Shown piece after piece: positions 8,725 through 10,775 of a stretch of DNA of 10,775 nt. Source of the DNA: JANPPS01 sp043758105 (GTDB taxonomy: Bacteria; Pseudomonadota; Alphaproteobacteria; Acetobacterales; Acetobacteraceae); assembly GCA_043758105.1 (NCBI GenBank), contig JAYVOF010000165.1, forward strand, positions 1-10,775. The letters run 5' to 3'. The notes beneath the pieces are model-generated. The model was not told the DNA's origin, made no database searches, and worked only from the letters and a program-made list of their open reading frames with translations. Position 1 is the stretch's first letter. Each line of letters opens with the position of its first letter. A program made the position numbers and the translations under genes.

Positions 8725-9554
8725 GGGATGGTTCTTTCGGTAGGGGAGGCGGGTGTGCCGGCCGTCAATGCGCCGCGCCCGGGGTCGCCGAGGGCGCGGC
8801 GACCGAGATCGAGGAGCTGAGGCGCGGTGAGACCCGACAGGTCGGCGACGACCTCGCACACGACCTTCCGCGCCGTGTCGGGATGGTGCTTGTGCAGGAA
8901 CTCGATCAGGTGGTGGGCCGCGTTGCTCCGCCCCGCCCCGTGCCCGATGACGACGATGGCTCCAGCTGGCAGCACGGCCTGGGCGATGCCCTCGTAAAAC
9001 GCATTGTCCTCGGGCTTCCGCTGGCGTTGCTCGCGCGCCTGGTCGTTGTGCGAGACGTGATGCAGCAGGTGGTGGGGGTCGAACGGCTTGATCACGTGAT
9101 CGACGAGGTCCACCGACCGGACATCCAGGTGATAAAGCCGGGCGTCGTGATGATCGACGACCACGAGGACATCCGCCGGTTCGAGAGTAGCGGGAGCCAC
9201 CTTGCCGTCCGTCTCTGCACCGGCTTTCGACGCCGCGCCTTGGGGCGCCCAGCCTGCGCGGGTGAGCATGTGGCGGAACGTCATCACCTCAGTCGTGGTC
9301 AGGTCCTTGCCGTGCGGCTTGCGAACGCGGTGATGCTCGCCGCCGAGGCCGAACGCGATCTCGTTGTGGCCCTTGTGATCGACCGTCCCAAGCCTCTCGA
9401 ACAGGGACACCACGCCGGACCATTCCAGGTTGTGCGAGAGCGGATGCTGGTAAAGCGCCTCGATCGTGCTGCGGCTGGTTTTCGACAGTGTGGCCCAATC
9501 CCCTCGGGCGGGACTGAACGTCGCCGTGACTTCGACTTCTTTCACAGTAGCCAT
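8721..9554 (-). CDS. Two-domain protein: HicA-like N-terminus, BAERF/eRF1-like C-terminus
   Basis: A 277-residue soluble protein and the first gene of the operon. Residues about 30-103 (LYQHPLSHNLEWSGVVSLFE, GGEHHRVRKPHGKDL, FRHMLTRAGW) resemble small HicA/YcfA-like alpha-beta domains that bind RNA, with His74/75 and His81 near the likely active face. A Gly/Ala/Lys linker (104-126) joins a second domain (128-257): VLVVVDHHDARLYHLD, a His-rich loop DPHHLLHHVSHN, then AGAIVVIGHGAGRSNAAHHL. This recalls the bacterial eRF1-like (BAERF, often named 'translational machinery') proteins. Family calls are by eye and moderate. ATG at 9552-9554 is listed. A GTG at 9543-9545 has AAGGA at 8 bases and may be the true start, giving 274 residues. 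Copy D of the promoter element lies 67 bases upstream. A role in ribosome or RNA stress is inference. Confidence 0.75.
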   Translation of the reverse strand: MATVKEVEVTATFSPARGDWATLSKTSRSTIEALYQHPLSHNLEWSGVVSLFERLGTVDHKGHNEIAFGLGGEHHRVRKPHGKDLTTTEVMTFRHMLTRAGWAPQGAASKAGAETDGKVAPATLEPADVLVVVDHHDARLYHLDVRSVDLVDHVIKPFDPHHLLHHVSHNDQAREQRQRKPEDNAFYEGIAQAVLPAGAIVVIGHGAGRSNAAHHLIEFLHKHHPDTARKVVCEVVADLSGLTAPQLLDLGRRALGDPGRGALTAGTPASPTERTIP

Positions 9555-9595
9555 CCTTGGTTGGAGTGCTAGCGACGCCGCCGCAATGCAGGCGG

Positions 9596-9644
9596 ACAAT
9601 CGAGCGCAAGCGCGCCTGTCTCGATAGGCTCGGGAAATACCCAT
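9596..9644 (-). promoter_or_regulatory. Copy D of the shared 23-bp promoter element, ahead of the BAERF-like/cbpA operon
   Basis: On the minus strand, TGGGTATTTCCCGAGCCT (9643-9626) matches the consensus TGRGTANNTYCCGRRSCT. A GATTGT hexamer follows after 20 bases (9601-9596), one base further than in the other copies. The element ends 67 bases before the ATG at 9554. This is the most divergent copy (15 of 23 identical to copy B) and is partly self-complementary (GGGTATTTCCC). Confidence 0.5.
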
Positions 9645-9759
9645 GCGGCCGCAGTCTCTAAAGGCGCGCTCATGTCTGGGTGCTCGAACCACACTGCCTG
9701 AGGCGCCGGCGAAATCGGCATCCCGCCAATGCGGCCCGCAATTTCAGACAACCACCGGC

Positions 9760-9807
9760 ATGAGTAGATTCCGGGCCTGTCCCGGCCATGGCCAACATCG
9801 GTATTGC
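9760..9807 (+). promoter_or_regulatory. Copy E of the shared 23-bp promoter element, ahead of the HlyD unit
   Basis: TGAGTAGATTCCGGGCCTG (9761-9779) matches copy B at 18 of 23 positions over 9760-9782, and a TATTGC hexamer follows after 19 bases (9802-9807). The element ends 98 bases before the ATG of the small ORF at 9881. It points away from copy D, so the two elements drive divergent units. Confidence 0.55.
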
Positions 9808-9880
9808 GGTCGTTGCAGCGGACACGTCTGTGTCGAACGGGCCTAGTGCCGACTGCCAGACCAGGTAAGGACGCGCGTAA

Positions 9881-10066
9881 ATGAGCCCTCGCCATGGCGA
9901 CGAACCTGCCGACCGCGCGACCGCAGCCACGATGCTGCTCGCGACACGGCAGCCACATCCGGTGATCAAGGCGGATGCGGCGCCGGCTGAAGTCGGCAGG
10001 CGCGAACGCTCACCAACAGGACCAGCGGCTGCCGCGCCTCGCCCGATAATGGCGCCATCGAGGTGA
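9881..10066 (+). CDS. Possible 61-residue leader ORF coupled to the HlyD-family gene
   Basis: A short frame of 61 codons I do not recognise, rich in Ala, Pro and Arg with no hydrophobic segment, signal or motif. Support comes from its position. AAGGA lies 9 bases before the ATG, and the TGA stop (10064-10066) overlaps the GTG start of the following gene as GTGA. Copy E of the promoter element lies 98 bases upstream. It may be a genuine small protein or a translated leader that couples ribosomes onto the efflux gene. Its composition is also what chance reading of GC-rich DNA would give, so confidence is low. Confidence 0.35.
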   Translation: MSPRHGDEPADRATAATMLLATRQPHPVIKADAAPAEVGRRERSPTGPAAAAPRPIMAPSR

Positions 10067-10775
10067 CCGAAACGGGTATTGTTCGACTGCAGGCGCCTCC
10101 CCGGTCCGCCGCGGCGCCGGACGGTCCACTAAGCGTTCCCGCTCCCATAAGTCGCGCAGGCCTTCGCCGGGTGCTGCCGTTTCTATGGCAGCACCGATGG
10201 TTCACGCTGGCCACCTGCGCCTTGATCGGCCTGGGCGCGTGGCAGGCGGCACGCCTCATCGTTGGTCCCGAAGTGGTCGTGGACGTGGTCCGGCGTGGGC
10301 TGCTGATCGAGACCGTGGTCGCAACGGGCAGCGTCCAAACCCCGTTCCGGGTCTCCATCGCAAGCCAGATCACCGGCACGGTGGATCAGGTGCGCGTGGA
10401 CGAGGGGCAGCGCGTGACCCAAGGGCAGACGTTGGTCATCCTGGACGAGAGAGAGCTGACGTCCGCGGTCCTTCAGGCCAAGGGTGTCGTGAACCAGGCC
10501 GAGGCACGGATGCGCCAGCTTCAAGAATTGACGCTTCCGACAGCGCGCGAGGCCCTGAAGGATGCGCAGGCCACCTCGCTGAATGCTCAGCAAACCTATG
10601 ACCGCGCCCTGAGCCTGGCCAAAAGCGGCTTCGAAACCCGGGTCGCCCTCGATGCCGCTAAAAAGGACGTGGACGTTGCCCGGACGCAAATACGGACCGC
10701 CGAACTTCAGGTCTACACATCGGCGCCCGGCGGCAGCGACTTCGTGATGGCCCAGACCCAGCTCGATCAGGCCCA
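10063..10775 (+). CDS. HlyD-family membrane fusion (periplasmic adaptor) protein, cut by the window end
   Basis: The frame runs open past the right edge; 237 residues are visible. A polar N-terminus (1-43) is followed by one membrane anchor (about 46-67, FTLATCALIGLGAWQAARLI), the start of the barrel-sandwich (lipoyl-like) domain (VVATGSVQTPFRV, then GTVDQVRVDEGQRVTQGQTL and VILDE at 105-129), and the first arm of the alpha-helical hairpin from about 134 (QAEARMRQLQEL, ALKDAQATSLNAQQTYDRAL, DVARTQIRTAELQV). Such adaptors link an inner-membrane ABC or RND pump to an outer-membrane channel. The pump should lie just beyond the window. GTG at 10063 is chosen as the only start between the frame's opening (9991) and the anchor that allows coupling with the small ORF. 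GTG at 10171, giving a shorter cytoplasmic tail, is the alternative. Confidence 0.85.
   Translation, partial: MTETGIVRLQAPPRSAAAPDGPLSVPAPISRAGLRRVLPFLWQHRWFTLATCALIGLGAWQAARLIVGPEVVVDVVRRGLLIETVVATGSVQTPFRVSIASQITGTVDQVRVDEGQRVTQGQTLVILDERELTSAVLQAKGVVNQAEARMRQLQELTLPTAREALKDAQATSLNAQQTYDRALSLAKSGFETRVALDAAKKDVDVARTQIRTAELQVYTSAPGGSDFVMAQTQLDQA

Larger units (their letters stand above)
9555..9880. other. Divergent intergenic region with two facing promoters
   Basis: This 326-base stretch separates the leftward chaperone operon from the rightward HlyD unit. It holds copies D (minus) and E (plus) of the shared element. Open frames crossing it (for example minus 9569-9958 and 9670-9969) lack a ribosome binding site, have no recognisable domain and conflict with the promoter elements, so I regard them as chance. 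No clear heat-shock sigma-32 promoter (CTTGAAA spaced to CCCCAT) is visible. Confidence 0.6.

Noticed and set aside
9583..9610. Sigma-32-like promoter for the chaperone operon (CTTG, 18 bases, CATTGC on the minus strand).
   Set aside because: Only the CTTG half fits; the -10 part lacks the CCCCAT or CCTAT pattern, and such weak matches are common by chance.
9569..9969. Minus-strand frames of 99-129 codons in the divergent intergenic region.
   Set aside because: No Shine-Dalgarno sequence, no recognisable domain, and they run through both predicted promoters.

Overview
The window is high-GC DNA whose gene content points to an alphaproteobacterium, perhaps of the Rhodospirillales/Acetobacteraceae type (inference from gene content and style, not proven). 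It looks like an accessory stress-response region, not a housekeeping locus. The left end (about 1-1850) is a gene graveyard. A CheB-CheR fusion gene is cut off inside its CheR domain and joined to the inverted, truncated remains of a small cytochrome c gene. Beyond that lie the frameshifted C-terminal remains of a TPM-domain protein gene and a short repeat array made from that gene's own 3' end. A small intact gene for a secreted OmpA-like protein follows (1859-2245, + strand).

The middle (2260-9554, all on the - strand) is a compact set of nine genes read from right to left: a two-domain HicA-like/BAERF-like protein, a YflT-like membrane stress protein, a small exported helical protein, the J-protein CbpA, its modulator CbpM, then GrpE, DnaK and a CYTH-CHAD polyphosphate-type protein. 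The first five genes are joined by ATGA overlaps or a 2-base gap. A 96-base gap with its own promoter-like site precedes grpE, so there are probably two linked transcription units, BAERF-like to cbpM and grpE-dnaK-CYTH/CHAD. Together they supply a complete Hsp70 machine (DnaK, GrpE, CbpA as co-chaperone, CbpM to restrain CbpA) with membrane and envelope partners and a polyphosphate-linked protein. This looks like a second, accessory DnaK system.

To the right, transcribed divergently, a short possible leader ORF (9881-10066) overlaps the start of an HlyD-family membrane fusion protein gene that runs off the window (10063-10775).

The most striking observation is a 23-bp element with core TGRGTANNTYCCGRRSCT that occurs five times. 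Every copy lies 58-122 bases ahead of a start codon and in the same orientation relative to its downstream gene: the cytochrome remnant, ompA-like, grpE, the BAERF-like operon and the HlyD unit. A TATTGT-like hexamer follows 19-20 bases after each copy. It looks like an activator site plus -10 box that unites the window into one regulon. Its core AGTAGTTTCC resembles, from memory, the FixJ site of the oxygen-sensing FixLJ system.
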